Assembly: GCA_907165135.1 (NCBI GenBank)
Contig: OU015568.1
Span: forward strand, 7,324,501 to 7,388,500
Direction: 5' to 3'
Length of the DNA: 64,000 bases
Source of the DNA: Oikopleura dioica
Taxonomy: Eukaryota; Chordata; Appendicularia; Copelata; Oikopleuridae
In this document: in pieces, positions 1 through 11,206 of the stretch
Layout: every line of letters starts with the position of its first letter
How positions within the stretch are numbered: the stretch's first letter is position 1
Made by a program: the position numbers and the translations under genes
Notes under the pieces: generated by a model
Seen by the model: only the letters and a program-made list of their open reading frames with translations
Databases searched by the model: none
What the model was told of the DNA's origin: nothing

Positions 1-1872
1 TCCCAGTCTTGAGGTCAGGAAACGCTCCTGACCCCCACTGCAGAGCTTAATACGCTCATCAAGCAACGAGCGTATCGAGAACAGATACTGCGGATTCAAT
101 TGAACGTTATCCGTGTATTTGTAAAACTGCATTCTATCTCCATTCCGTATGCAGAAGCAATTCGAGCTTGAGTCTTCCAACTCTCCGTACAGAATAATCG
201 GGTCTTTATCTCCGAGGATAAAAACAGCTGTTTTCGGTTCACTTGTTCAAAAAATTATCAAAATGAAGATGCAACAATGTTACCATAAATTCTGTCGTTC
301 AAGAAGACCAAATCGTTTTCCAGGCATTCTTCTGAGAGACATCTGAATGCCGGTAGAAGCAGGCGGCAATTCGTTCTTTCCATAAATACGCTCTTTAAAC
401 CTTCCATCTTTGTTCCAAACTGTCAACGATGGACCCGCTACAGATCTAAAAACGCTGTTAGAAAAGATGTAAGAGAACGGGGTAAAACTTACTTTACTCC
501 TTGTTCTGTTTGAAATTGAATTTTGCGCGGCGAGAGTAGCACAATATACTTGTCAACAATAATTACTCTTCTGCAGTGCTGCTCGAAGTTGTAATGATGG
601 TCAACTTCGTTCAGAGGCACCTCGCTGCGACATAGAAGCGACTTGATTTGCTGTTCCTCGTCCGTTATTAACGTAAGCATGAAGGCTTTTTCGGATGATA
701 GAGTCATCATCCGAAGTACGCCAAAAGACGAGTTGTTCAATTTTTGATGGTCTAAAAGGGGCATTGAAGACATAGAGGAGTACGAGGGAGAGCTTACCAT
801 ATCCTAGTAGGTAATATTTCGGGCGTGATTTTGAGTCGAGCTTGAGAAAGTTGGGATTGATTCCAGACGATTTTTCGTGTAGCATACAGTGTGAAGAAGT
901 GATCTTGTTCAGCCATCTGGATGTTTCCATGGTCAACACGGTTACCTAAAGCCGAATAAGAAACAACTCCGAGGGAGATATTTTTACCAAGGCTTTTATT
1001 TGATCCGCAACAAGAAGAAAATCGGAAATCTTTTGGAACTGATGTTTATCTTGGTGTAAGGACATTTGTCTCTGCTTGTCGAATGGCAGTGGATTCCAAC
1101 TGTTACAAGGCTCGAACTCGTAACGAAGCTCACAGAAACGGAAATCAAAACAAGGCGAATACATATGCTGAAAGAAAATACTCCCTAAAGGCCGAAAGGA
1201 AAAGGCTCTTACCAAGAAAATAAAGTTTTTTAGGCACTGAAGACTTTGATGAAGAATAAGGAACGATCGTCTCCAACTGGGAACTTTTAAAACTGAATTG
1301 AGAAGGTCGCGGTCCTTCTCAGAACTTCCAGTAAACAACGAAAACGTGACGGTATCAGGTGCCGTCAGAAGCTTGAGGCTTCCCAAGAGACTCGAGAGGT
1401 CTTGGTCGTTTCCGTCCTTCAACTGGCGCAGGACTACGATGGAGCGGTTCCATACGAAACGCTCTTGCTCGTCAAGCTACGATAATTGCTCATTATAAGC
1501 GCATATGTAGTGATAAGACAAACCGATAACGAGAAAACGTCCTGCTTCGTATTTCTTGCTTCTGCCTTGACTTTGAAACCGTTAATAAGCGGCTTGTCAG
1601 GCCATGGATTTGGAGCTCGTATTCGCTCATCCCAATGTGATAATAATGTACTACTGACTGCGGCGATTTCTTTGATTTCTGAAGACCGCCTAACATCTGT
1701 GCAAGAGGCGAGATCGCTTACCTTTGAAATTCACGTTTTTAGGTGTGGTCCATTTAAGAGGGCCGTCGAATCCGGGTCGATAGTCTTTGAAATTTCGTGG
1801 TTTGATCACTTGAAGCTTGAGAGGGGATCGTTCCTTGGAAGGAGCCTTTCCAGACCTGGACGGGCTGGCCAT
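1..1872 (-). CDS. Unrecognised protein, N-terminal 524 residues, runs off left edge
   Basis: I do not recognise this gene. Eight exons close in one frame: 1722-1872, 1539-1696, 1213-1476, 988-1167, 798-945, 493-751, 284-454 and <1-241, total 1572 nt or 524 codons, with consistent GT-AG junctions of about 25-63 nt. The ATG at 1872 opens a basic, Ser/Pro-rich leader (MASPSRSGKAPSKERSPLK) followed by a soluble-looking protein with no signal peptide, membrane segment or repeat. A Trp-rich stretch (SLTVWNKDGRF) lies in the exon 284-454. The gene continues beyond base 1. The exon structure is well supported; the function is unknown. Confidence 0.6.
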
Positions 1873-2335
1873 ATCAAGAAACGCTATTTGCCATCTTCAA
1901 ATCACGCTCAGAAAAAGTAAAAACCAATGCGAAACGTAACAGTCCTTTCTGCAACAATTCAGAAACGAAACTCTAAATGATATTCCTTGAATTTATGTTT
2001 GAAGCGAATGGAATTGAGAACAGGCTCACGTATTCTAGAGATTCTATCTGGTGAAAAGAAGCGTCAGCGGTCTTTTTTCTAGACCCAAGCCAGTTCTTAG
2101 AAGCAGAATTCTCTGAAAGGAGCTCAAGAAACTTTGTTGCACGAATCATAATGTGAACGGTTAGTTGGCAGGGTGAAGAGCAAGAACTGAACGGTGAAAA
2201 CAACGACATCATTGATCGTTTTCATTGAAACATGGCAGCGCGTATCTTGTCCATGTCGAATGAAAAATTCCTCCAAGCCTCTGGAATAAAACCGCCCCTA
2301 AAAGTTTCTGTTCAAATTGCCCGATTGTAAACGGC
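1873..2335. other. Intergenic stretch, no convincing gene
   Basis: This lies between the start of the left-edge gene and the stop of DCP2, both on the minus strand. A 79-codon minus-strand frame at 1973-2212 looks like chance or UTR sequence: it has no recognisable motif and no exon partner. The stretch probably holds the promoter of the left gene and the 3' end of DCP2. Confidence 0.4.
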
Positions 2336-3595
2336 TTACTCGGAGTTTGTTTCGAGTTGTTTTTGTTTGGCCTGGGTGGATTTGGCATTTTTGCGCGAGT
2401 GAAGTGCTCGGTCGGGCATTAAATTCGACCGCTGGTAGCTTTGAGCGAGGTCTTTGCCGTCCTCTCTCGGCCAGTGCTTTTTGAGGATTCGCTTGGCCGC
2501 ACCGGGGCTTACTTTCAGTCCGTCGGACCTACTCATATCCTACGCATATAAAAGTAACGAAATGAATCATCGAAAGACTTACGTTTTCCTCGTCAGAGGA
2601 GTCGATCGCTTCCGACGCTCTCTGGTCCGCTCTTGCTCGTTGCATGATCTTCTTGACTTGCTTTGGCTTCTGAATGTACGACGAATGCTGTGGAGGAATG
2701 TCCTTGATGTCTTCATCTGATCCCTCGCCCTGGTTTCGCTTGTTCCTCCGCGGCGTTTTCTTCCCGCCCATGGTGAACTGCTGCCGCTGGATCCAATGTT
2801 TCAGTTGGCTAACAAACGGAGTCACCATGTAAAAATTCTGCGATCCCATGCCGAGCTTCTCTTTTGACGAAGTGTCCTTTTTGTGCAACGGCAGAGCATC
2901 AATGGGAAACCATTTGATGGAGCTGATTTCGTTTCGCGTTTGAGTCACAAACTCTGTTTTCAGCGGGCAACCGGGGCAAAGGTAAAGTCGGTTTATCTGC
3001 CCGGCCAAATCGACTTCAATAAAGTTTCTTTTATCCAGCAGCGGGGAGACATCGTAGCCGACTTCTTCGAGTACCTCTCGCTGGGCGCACTTTTCAGGGC
3101 TCTCGTCGATGTTGACTTTTCCTTTTGGGAAGCCCCAGCTTGCTCTTTCCGAGTTTCCTTGGACTAAAATGCAGTGCGTCATCTTTTTGTCCATTATGAT
3201 CGCTCCAAAAGTCGGCACTTCTTTTTGTACTCCTTCCAATTGGAGATCAGCACCGACACACTCGTTTCTTCCCCGTGCATTAAAAATGGATAAGCATGAA
3301 ACATGCGCGCGGCGAATTGAGGTAGACGCATTTCGGGTAGATTCTTGTCCTCAGCGCGATAAAAGTCGATGTAGAACCAGTGCGCCTGCTCGATTTGGAA
3401 CATGAGCCGGATCATGTCCAGCCGCTCGCTGTCCGGAATGTTCAGAAGAAAGCGTGCGCACAGGTCGTCCATGATCGTCTCTGGAATCGGCTTCCCGCTG
3501 ATTTTGATCTCTTTTATCACAGGGGCATTCTGTGGGTTGTTCTCGCTGCTATTTCGCTCGGGCGTAGCTTGCACTCTGTCCAAATATCTTTCCAT
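2336..3595 (-). CDS. DCP2: mRNA decapping enzyme 2 (Nudix hydrolase), apparent frameshift
   Basis: Dcp2 cleaves the m7G cap of mRNA in the cytoplasm with Dcp1. The minus-strand exon 2583-3595 holds the N-terminal Dcp2 box A region (PIPETIMDDLCARFLLNIP) and then the Nudix fold with the Nudix box GFPKGKVNIDESPEKCAQRE plus VLEEVGYD, so the catalytic glutamates are present. A second exon, 2336-2539, follows a short intron (donor at 2582, acceptor at 2540) and gives a basic C-terminal tail. The frame of the box A part and the frame of the Nudix part differ by one base at about 3205-3220, beside a run of five T on the plus strand. The coding length is one base short of a multiple of three, so this is a one-base deletion (real or sequencing/assembly error), or less likely a tiny intron. 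Confidence 0.9.
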
Positions 3596-3835
3596 TATTT
3601 CTTAACTGGGGAAGGATGAATGAACGAACGTCGTTTGAACTACGGTTTTTGATTGAATTTCAGGTGAAGGCAATTATTGGCATAAATAGGAAACGAATAA
3701 CAAAATAAAGAATAATTTCACAATGAACGAAGATCTCTTGTTTTTTTTCATGAAATAGACAAATTTCAAAGTCTCTAAAGGTAGGTAACGAGATGTTTAA
3801 GTATTGATGAGCGAGGAAAACACGAGGTAAACATC

Positions 3836-4875
3836 TCAATAAGTATTTTTCGGCTGATTTGGCGTGGACTTGTTGAACTCGTCGGAGAACGGAACGGGAC
3901 GGAACGACTGCTCATCCCAATTGAGGTTTAGCTGATGAGCGTTGGGGATGGATTCGTAAGGAGTTGCTTCTTGAGCGTCGTTGGGGTCTGCAAAGGCCGA
4001 CAGAACTCCTGAAAAATAGCTTGGAAGACGAAAAAGGGGAAGAAACATTTCACCGAGTTGACCTTATCGTCAATAAAATAACAAATTTGCGAGCGCATCC
4101 ATTTTGTAAAACGCATATTTAGCCATTTTTCAAGACAATATCTAACTTCTATTTTCTAATAATCACCAAGCTAAACACCTGTCAAACAGAAACAGACACC
4201 GGAATAAAAATTCATTTACCTTCTTCTACTCTATCATATAAGTAGTAAAAACCTTTTTGATAATTTCTAAAAGAAATGAACGTAATCCAGGCCCAGGCAG
4301 GGATCGAGAAGAAGGTGAACGATAGAATAGCTTTTGCAGAGGATTCCAGCACGAATTCAACCTCGGGAATTTCGTCGGCGGGGAAAGAATGGAAACCGGA
4401 AATTGAAGAACTGAAAGATTTTAACAAAGAGAAGCTTTCGATCAAAACTTACCAAAAAGCAACGAAAGTAAAAAAGCCAACAGCAGCGTTAATCACGAGT
4501 TCACATTGAGTCAAGAGTTTTCGCTTCTGGGCGGACGAGATCTTCACGAACTGCCAGTCCACGACCAGGAAGAAAACGCTGGTAAACAAGCCCAGTGTGC
4601 TGACGAGCATGTGAAAGTTGCACTTTGACTGTTCGAAGAAAACGCAATGATCCCTACTGTCATGAGCAATGGATACTATTTATTTGGTTCTTGATTTCTC
4701 TCTTTCTTGTCAATTTTCTCTCCAAAAAATGAACCAATCCTTGAGCAGAAAACATAATAAAATTGTAGAAAATAAGCACAATCCTCAGCAGCGTCTTCGT
4801 GTTCTTTAAAAATTCACTTACAGTCACTTCTGTTCCCGCCAACGGAGCTCGAAAAGTCCCAGGATTTCCCTCCAT
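3836..4875 (-). CDS. SYNGR: Synaptogyrin (four-pass MARVEL vesicle protein)
   Basis: Synaptogyrins are four-span proteins of synaptic and other small vesicles. Exons 4740-4875, 4453-4675, 4220-4410 and 3836-4008 join to 723 nt (240 residues). Family features: TM1 in FLKNTKTLLRIVLIFYNFIM, the luminal pair of cysteines in the RDHCVFFEQSKC stretch, TM2 with FFLVVDWQF, and the TM4 signature SFTFFSIPAWAWI. The tail is polar and Asn/Pro-rich with NPNT-like turns, as in family members. The first intron (4676-4739, 64 nt) only closes the frame as a GA-AG intron with exon end AAG. A GT donor was looked for and none keeps frame. It is divergently arranged with MRPL15. Which vertebrate paralogue it matches cannot be told. 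Confidence 0.85.
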
Positions 4876-5344
4876 TTTTTCGAGATTTCCCAACTTCGCT
4901 CGTGGGAAATTGTCAAAAGTTCGCCACGAGCTGAGGTGACCCCAAGAACATCAAGAAGAGGGCGGAATCGGCGGCAATCTGATTTTTCTTTCTGAAGGAC
5001 CGAAAATGGGGCGCTCGATTAGTATCCCACGGCGCAAGTCAATGGGTCCATTGGACGGTTTCACTTCGCGCCAGCCAATCAGAGCAGAGCAGAATCTTAG
5101 TCGTAGTGATTGACGTCGGTAGTTGGATTGGAATGTGTGTTCAAGAGCAAATTTAGCTGGTTCACTTGTGTTATTTTTATTTTCTTTGAGTAGAAATGAT
5201 TTTATAAAAGCTAGAATTTCTAGCCGAGAAATGTCAACAATCATTTGAAATTTTCGTCCTTTTTGTCTCATTTGATCATTACTAATGATTCATTACATTA
5301 GTGATCCTTGTAAGGGAGAATCTCATACAGTTCCTTTTCTAGAA
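4876..5344. promoter_or_regulatory. Bidirectional promoter region between SYNGR and MRPL15
   Basis: About 470 bp separate the divergent starts of SYNGR and MRPL15. No other gene is visible. The 3' end (TTCCTTTTCTAG at 5331-5342) is a pyrimidine-rich acceptor directly before the MRPL15 ATG at 5345, as expected for a spliced-leader acceptor or a 5' UTR intron. Promoter role is inferred from position only. Confidence 0.4.
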
Positions 5345-6634
5345 ATGCAGAATCGGATGAAAGAAGTGATCCGGGCCCTGCCCAGGATCAAAGAACACCA
5401 CATTCGCGAAAACTACGCTCCTCCCAGCAATGACCAGTACCATTCCTACGTCCAAGACAACATGAAAAACCTCTACCGAAAGAACCAGCCGATTTTTCTT
5501 TGGGACGGAACGCCAATTCACACCGGCGCGAAGCCATCTATTGGAGCTGACCACAAGTTTATTTATGGCTACTTCCGGGGTCAGCATGGAAAGAAGCGGG
5601 GTGCTCATTTTGTCGGGCAGAATCGACAATACGGAACGAAATGGACCAATTCCATGCAGCTTTTGCCCAGGCATCAATTCGACTTGTGAGTGAATCAATT
5701 AAAAAATGAGCTCGGCAACCTGTTTGAAAAAACTGAGTCAGGGTCCGCGAAAGATCTTTCATACCTTGAGTCAGGTACTCTACACAGATTGCTTAGCCAA
5801 GACTCCCCATAACTGCAGTAATTGTCTTTATTTCAAGTGACGAGCGCACAAATAAAATCTACGAACCAATAACTCTCTGGGACATTCAACGACTAGTCGA
5901 GCTCGGTCGACTTGATCCAACAAAAATCATCGACATCACCGCTATCATCAATGCTAGAGCCATGGCTCCCGCCGAGTATGATCAATGACGGAATATTTCA
6001 ATAATGAACATATATTTTCAGCTTTTTCTGGAGCGAAGATATCATGGGATTAAGACTAGTTGCTGACGGAAAGAATGAGTTTTGCTCAAAGTTGAATATT
6101 GAGTTTCAAATGGCAGACAGAGGTGATTTTAATTGCACATTTTAATGATTGGTAAACAAGGATTTAGAGGCAATCGCCGCGGTAGAAAAGTGCGGTGGAA
6201 AATTCACCGCTGCGTTTTACGACAGAAAATCCATCGAGCTCGCCGTCAACCCTGTCGATTTTTTCCTCAAAGGAAAGCCAGTTTTGAAGCGGCAACTTCC
6301 ACCGCCATATCTTCTCAAATACTATGTTTCTCCGGAGATGAGGGGTTACTTGGCCGACAAAGATTTGGTCAATTTCGATAGACAGAAACTTGCAAAGGTA
6401 TTTTTTCAAATTGGGAAGGCTTGAATCATTATTTTTCTTCAGGAACTTGGTTATGAAAGTGTAGATATTTCAAATTGTGACATAATGAAAATGGAGAAAA
6501 GTCCGCGGCAGATATGGTATGGAATCGACCCTGGAAGTTTAGTGAATCTCGCCGAGAAACGAGTTTATAAAGCCTACGAATCTCCTGAAGAAGGAGAAGA
6601 AAAATCCATTGCCCAAGTTCAGCTTGAAAATTGA
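5345..6634 (+). CDS. MRPL15: Mitochondrial large-subunit ribosomal protein uL15m
   Basis: Component of the mitochondrial large ribosomal subunit. Exons 5345-5685, 5838-5975, 6022-6124, 6161-6397 and 6443-6634 sum to 1011 nt (336 residues). Family signs: the ALPRI start region, a basic Gly-rich segment (YFRGQHGKKRG), the RLVELGRLDP block, AAVEKCGGKFTAAFYD, and RGYLADKDL near the end. The N-terminal third is diverged from vertebrate forms. The start at 5345 is chosen because it follows an AG acceptor. The intron at 6125-6160 (36 nt) closes the frame only as GA-AG. It appears to be the first gene of an operon: the next ATG is 37 bp after the stop. Confidence 0.85.
5708..5796. repeat. Short hairpin element in MRPL15 intron 1
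   Basis: Two inverted arms of about 35 bp enclose a short loop. The left arm is around GCTCGGCAACCTGTTTG and the right arm around CTACACAGATTGCTTAGCC; they match imperfectly once reverse-complemented. A second copy lies at 8468-8562 and a single arm inside the Polinton at 38034-38072, so it is a dispersed MITE-like repeat. Boundaries are approximate and no target duplication was identified. Confidence 0.6.
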
Positions 6635-6671
6635 ACTGAAAAAATCAACTTTTTCCTTCAAAAATTTTAGA
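6635..6671 (+). promoter_or_regulatory. Intercistronic spacer with trans-splice acceptor
   Basis: The gap between the MRPL15 stop and the next ATG is 37 bp, ends TTTTAG, and is followed by AATGG. This is the layout of a downstream operon gene whose mRNA receives a spliced leader. A similar 28-bp spacer (ends ATCTAG then AATGG) precedes ARIH1 at 9010-9037. Confidence 0.65.
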
Positions 6672-9009
6672 ATGGTGCGACACAAGCAAGCGTTTCTAGG
6701 GCTTACTTGGCAGTCGATGAGATCTGCGATGAAAAAGGACCCGAACAGAATTGCGCAGTACAAGTTATTCAACAAGACGCTCAACAAAGAGTTCCAAACA
6801 ACGCTGGCGGATCCTTCGAGGCTGATATATAAAAATGAATTGAAACATTCCGAACATACTGGGAAGGTGTAAATTTTATTCTGCAGTTGTTTCTATCAAG
6901 ATTCACGTAGACAAAAAATGATCCTGATGACCCACTTCTGTTGCATGTTGACTCATTTCATGATTCCATCTTCTCTTTTTCGATAATCATTTTTGCTGGA
7001 TAACAACGATGCGGATACTGATTTAGATACTGACTCATTTCATCATTCAATTTTTTGATAATCATTTATAAATCCTATATGAGATTTTCTTAAATATAGA
7101 AATTAAGACCTCTTCGAGGTGTGACGATTTTCAATAAGGAATTCTGAGTGAAATCCTTACCCCCCTTTTTTATTAGCTCATTTAAAAGAGCGTAAAAAGT
7201 TATGCCAGATTCCACCAAAAAGGATGAAATTTTTGAAGTTATTACGTCATAGCACGTGATTGAAGTTCCAAAAGTACCTTTTCTTCCGGACATCGGCATT
7301 TCCGACTACTCTTAGGTACGCAGGCATGCGATACATGAAAATGATCGTCTCGTCGAGCTCTACATCGGCGTGTCAGTCTCAAACCTTTTCATCCCTTTTT
7401 TCTCGAAATCAATATTTTCAGCAAACAGCTGATTTTAGAAAGGGATGGAAAACTAAATTACAAGGATTGAAACCAAGATGCCGATGTAGAGCTCGACAAG
7501 ACGATCATTTTCATGTATCGCATGCCTGCTCAGCTAAGAGGACTTGGAAATGCCGATGTCCGAAAGAAATGGTACTTTTGGAACTTCAGTCACGTGGCAC
7601 GAGGTCAATATTTTGAAAATCTCTTGATTTTTTCAGTGTTTCTAGTGTAACTTTTTACGCTCTTTCTAACAAGCAAATAAAAGAGGGGGGTAAGGATTTC
7701 ACTCAGAAATCCTTATTGAAAATCGTCTGTCGCTAGCAGGACCAACAAATAAGCTTTGATTTTTATGATAGGAATCTTCCTAAAATCAGAGTTATCCAAT
7801 CAAGGTTAAATATACTCAACATGAAAAAGCATCCCTTTATCATTTCGGCTTGCAAATATTTGAATCACTGGTTATTGAAGACGTAATAATTTTCACCTCG
7901 AAAGCAGGCCTAAATGCCTTCAATCACATACTGCACAGAAAGACCTTTATACGTCACCCTATACGCGACTCAATCTACGCAAACAAGTCTGCTTTCTGCC
8001 TCGTGAAAAACAAGACGCGTTCGAGGACGCTGTTTGATTATTTCGAAGAGAACATAGAAATTGAGCCGGAAGCGTTGTCGATCGATTTGGAAAGGGATTA
8101 TGTGGATGCGTACTGGCAGGCAATGTCAGCGCGCGAGCAGCTTATCGAGAAGCACAGTAAAGGTGCGATAATTTTTGAAATTTCTGAAATGAAAAAATCG
8201 ATTGTCGATTTTACGCGTTTTTAGAGCTTTCGAGGTTCTGCTCTGTTTCATTGAGGAAAAATGAAAACTGTGACTCGTATCATATGACAGTTTTAAATGG
8301 AAACTATGAGACTATTTATGATAGGAAGAAATTTCAACCGCCGGATAAAGAAGATAGAGACAGTTTAATCGAGATTTTTGATAATCATTATATTATCGCG
8401 TTTATGGCTGCGGAGATTTTCGCTACTGTTGGATACAGGTAAATAATAAACAGGACGATGCTGACCTGGACTCGACAACCTGTGAACAAACCTGAGTCTC
8501 CGCTTTTTAAGAAATTCAAAACCTGACTGAAGTTTTGTACACAGGTTGCAGAGCCCAAAAGAAAACAAATCATTATTTGTTTCGTAAAAATTTGACATCA
8601 CCTGATTTATCTTGATTTTAGGCCAGATTGGAAAAGAGTAGTGAATCTCCCTTACGATCCGTACGTCTACCGCCGCATTCTGTATTCTGCTGAGTTGACT
8701 TTCATGCAAATCATCGATCCCATGACGCTAGAAGCCATGGCTCGCCACATTCTGCACCTGGACTGCTTCGACGAATTCTCAAACTACGAATCGGTTCAGT
8801 ACTTGATGGAAATTTTTCAAAGAGTCTTTCTGTACGAAAACGAAAAGGCACGGCTGTATGAAGGCCAAGCGAGTATCGTCAAACTCAAGGACGTTTATGT
8901 CGACTTGGTGCTCGATGGAAAGGAAAATTTTAATTGGACGGAAGTTGAAAAACGCAAATTCCACAAGCTGCAAAAGTTTATTCTCAAAAAAGCAGCCAGT
9001 GATGATTAG
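6672..9009 (+). CDS. Unrecognised 384-residue soluble protein, second gene of operon
   Basis: I do not recognise the family. Exons 6672-6866, 7805-8162, 8225-8438 and 8622-9009 sum to 1155 nt (384 residues). The first intron (6867-7804) is long for this genome because it holds a 605-bp inverted repeat. The joining of the first 65 codons to the rest rests on matching phase and should be confirmed by cDNA. The protein is mixed alpha/beta in composition, with many aromatic residues, no signal peptide and no membrane segment. Blocks that may be conserved are DLERDYVDAYWQAM, DRDSLIEIFDNHYIIAFM and NLPYDPYVYRRILYSAEL. It ends 28 bp before ARIH1, so the two are probably cotranscribed with MRPL15. 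Confidence 0.6.
7123..7727. repeat. 605-bp inverted duplication (fold-back) with coding-like arms
   Basis: The left arm starts GACGATTTTCAATAAGGA and the right arm is its near reverse complement ending at 7727. Arms are about 260-270 bp, roughly 80 percent identical by eye, around an approximately 80-bp loop. The inner part of each arm reads as protein (right arm from 7487: DVELDKTIIFMYRMPAQL, then NADVRKKWYFWNF). The left arm encodes nearly the same peptide on the opposite strand. This looks like an inverted duplication of a gene fragment inside an intron. A 3-bp TGT flank may be a target duplication, but that is weak. Confidence 0.75.
8468..8562. repeat. Second copy of short hairpin element, in intron 3 of the 384-residue gene
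   Basis: The arms ACAACCTGTGAACAAACCTG (left) and its imperfect reverse complement ending near ACACAGGTTGCAGAGCCC (right) match the element at 5708-5796. It sits wholly within the intron 8439-8621. Confidence 0.6.
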
Positions 9010-9037
9010 CAAGTCTGTTAAAAATAATTTATCTAGA

Positions 9038-11075
9038 ATGGACTTTGATGATGATGAATTCGACGATGACGAGTACGACTTCGAGGACGACGAAGAGGAC
9101 GAGGAAGAAGATTTTGAAGAGGATGTTGTCGTCGCGACAATCGAAGCAGAGCCGAAAAAAGAACCTAAACTTGTTGAATTGTTCAACACAGAAGATGTCT
9201 TCCGCTATTTACAAGAAATCTTAAAAGAGCTCGCCCAGATAACCGACCTGCCCAAAGTACGAATACTTGATCAATTTCCGTATCTGATCGTCTTTTAGAC
9301 CGTACTGCGCCTTCTACTAAACGATTACAAATGGGACAAGAGCGATTTCCTCGAAAAATTCTACGAAAATCCTACTCGTTTGCTCAAAGGAATCACCTCC
9401 TCTCAAAGTAATCAATCGCAAAATTCTCAGAAATGCCAAGATTGCCAGACATTTGATTGTGATATCTGTATCATGGAATTTGAAACAGAAGAGTCAACTG
9501 GTATGAAGTCTCTCATTAAATTTCCCATATTTTTATTTTAGGAACTTCCAATTGTCAACACCGCTTTTGTAAAAGCTGCTTTGTGTATTATATAAAAGAA
9601 AAAATCAACAACGGAACCTCATTACTCAGATGCCCAGCTCACAAGGTTTGCTGTCCATAAAAATAGCTACTGACGGTAATTACAGTGCCTCGCATGCATC
9701 GAAGACTCCCAAATACTCGAACTCCTGTCCAGTGATCCCGCAACTTCCAAAAGATTCAAAAGAAATCTCGTTAATGCATTTGTTACGAGCCACCCGAGGA
9801 CGACATTCTGCGCCCAGCCAGACTGCGAAATGATCTTCAAGGCAAATCAAGCCGATGCGAACAAAGATATCGGCAGCGAAATAAACTGTTCTTGCGGCGA
9901 AGCACTCTGTTCCCGATGCGGGGAGACCTGGCACAGTCCAGTGAAATGCAGTCTTTTGAAAAAATGGCGGAGAAAGTGCGAAGATGACTCGGAAACATTC
10001 AACTGGATACATGCAAATACAAAGGTTGTGAACTCAAATGAGCTGTTTTTCGTTACTTTTCTATTAAAAGATTGAAGTCAAAGGAATCCAAGAATACTAT
10101 AAAATAAGTAAATATTTTCGCTCACTAAAGGTGACAAATTCCACTTATCAGACTTTTTCAATTATCAAATCCTTATCCATTTATACCTTCTGTTTTAAAA
10201 TTTATCGAGTTTCTTAACTAGAAACTAATGTTACTTCAAGGACTGTCCAAAATGTCACACAACAATCGAAAAAGACGGTGGATGCAATCATGTTGTTTGT
10301 AAAAGCCCTGTGAGTTAGAGCCCTTTCTGATTGTTTTTTATTCAAACTATCATTTCTAGTCCTGTAAATACGAGTTCTGCTGGGTATGCCTGGGAAACTG
10401 GGACAAGCATGGCTCCTCTTTCTATAATTGTAACCGCTACAATGAAGAGAAAGATACGATGAAGGAAAGCCAAGAGCGCTCGAGGCAGAATCTCAACAGA
10501 TATGTTCACTATTACAACAGACAGAAAAACCACGAAGAGTCGATCAACCTCGAGCACAAACTCAAAGCAACGGTCAACGAAAAGATCCACGTGAGTAGTT
10601 CCTATAGTAGTGAAAGCTAAAGATTTTGTCAAGGAACTGATGACGAGAGACATGTCCTGGGTGGAAGTAGAATTCTTGAACACGGCAGTGGATATTTTAC
10701 GCTCCTCGAGAAGGTGTTTGATGTTCAGTTATGTTTTTGCTTTTTACCTGAAGAAGACCAACTCGGCTGAAATTTTTGAGGACAATCAGGTAAAGTCTTC
10801 CTTGTTTTCTGCTTTTTAATGCTTTGGAAGGGTGATCTGGAAGGGGCGACAGAAGATCTTTCGGGCTTTCTCGAGCGGCGCTTGCCCTCTTCGTCGGAAG
10901 AAATCGGAGAAGTCAAGCGACGCGTGCAAGATAAAGCGAGATATTGTCATGAGCGATCAAAAGTAAGAGATCTTCTTTCTCTAAACCGCGCTCATGAGTT
11001 TTCTAGCGATTGATAGAACATGTATTCGAAGGCTATTCAAACGACTCGTGGCAGTACACTGATAAATACTACTAA
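9038..11075 (+). CDS. ARIH1: Ariadne-1 type RBR E3 ubiquitin ligase
   Basis: RBR ligases pass ubiquitin from E2 to a cysteine in RING2 and then to substrate; ARIH1 works with neddylated cullin-RING ligases. Exons 9038-9256, 9299-9500, 9542-9645, 9686-10024, 10241-10309, 10360-10590, 10634-10789, 10831-10962 and 11007-11075 sum to 1521 nt (506 residues). Order: acidic N-terminus (Asp/Glu-rich, as in ARIH1), UBA-like region, RING1 (CDICIMEF then CQHRFCKSC), IBR (CSCGEALCSRCGETWH), RING2 with the catalytic cysteine in KDGGCNHVVC, then the Ariadne helical domain (FAFYLKKTN and DLEGATEDLSGFLE). Intact and the family's usual length. COPS5, subunit of the deneddylase of the same pathway, is the next gene downstream. 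Confidence 0.95.
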
Positions 11076-11206
11076 ACAATCTTCAGCACAGTTTTTATTT
11101 TCAACACATTTTTCTTTTTCTTCAACCTGTGACACAAACTCAAAGGATAAATAAACCCAGTTATGATAAAAAAACAATGAAAATCAACAGTGTTTTCTTT
11201 CTGAGA

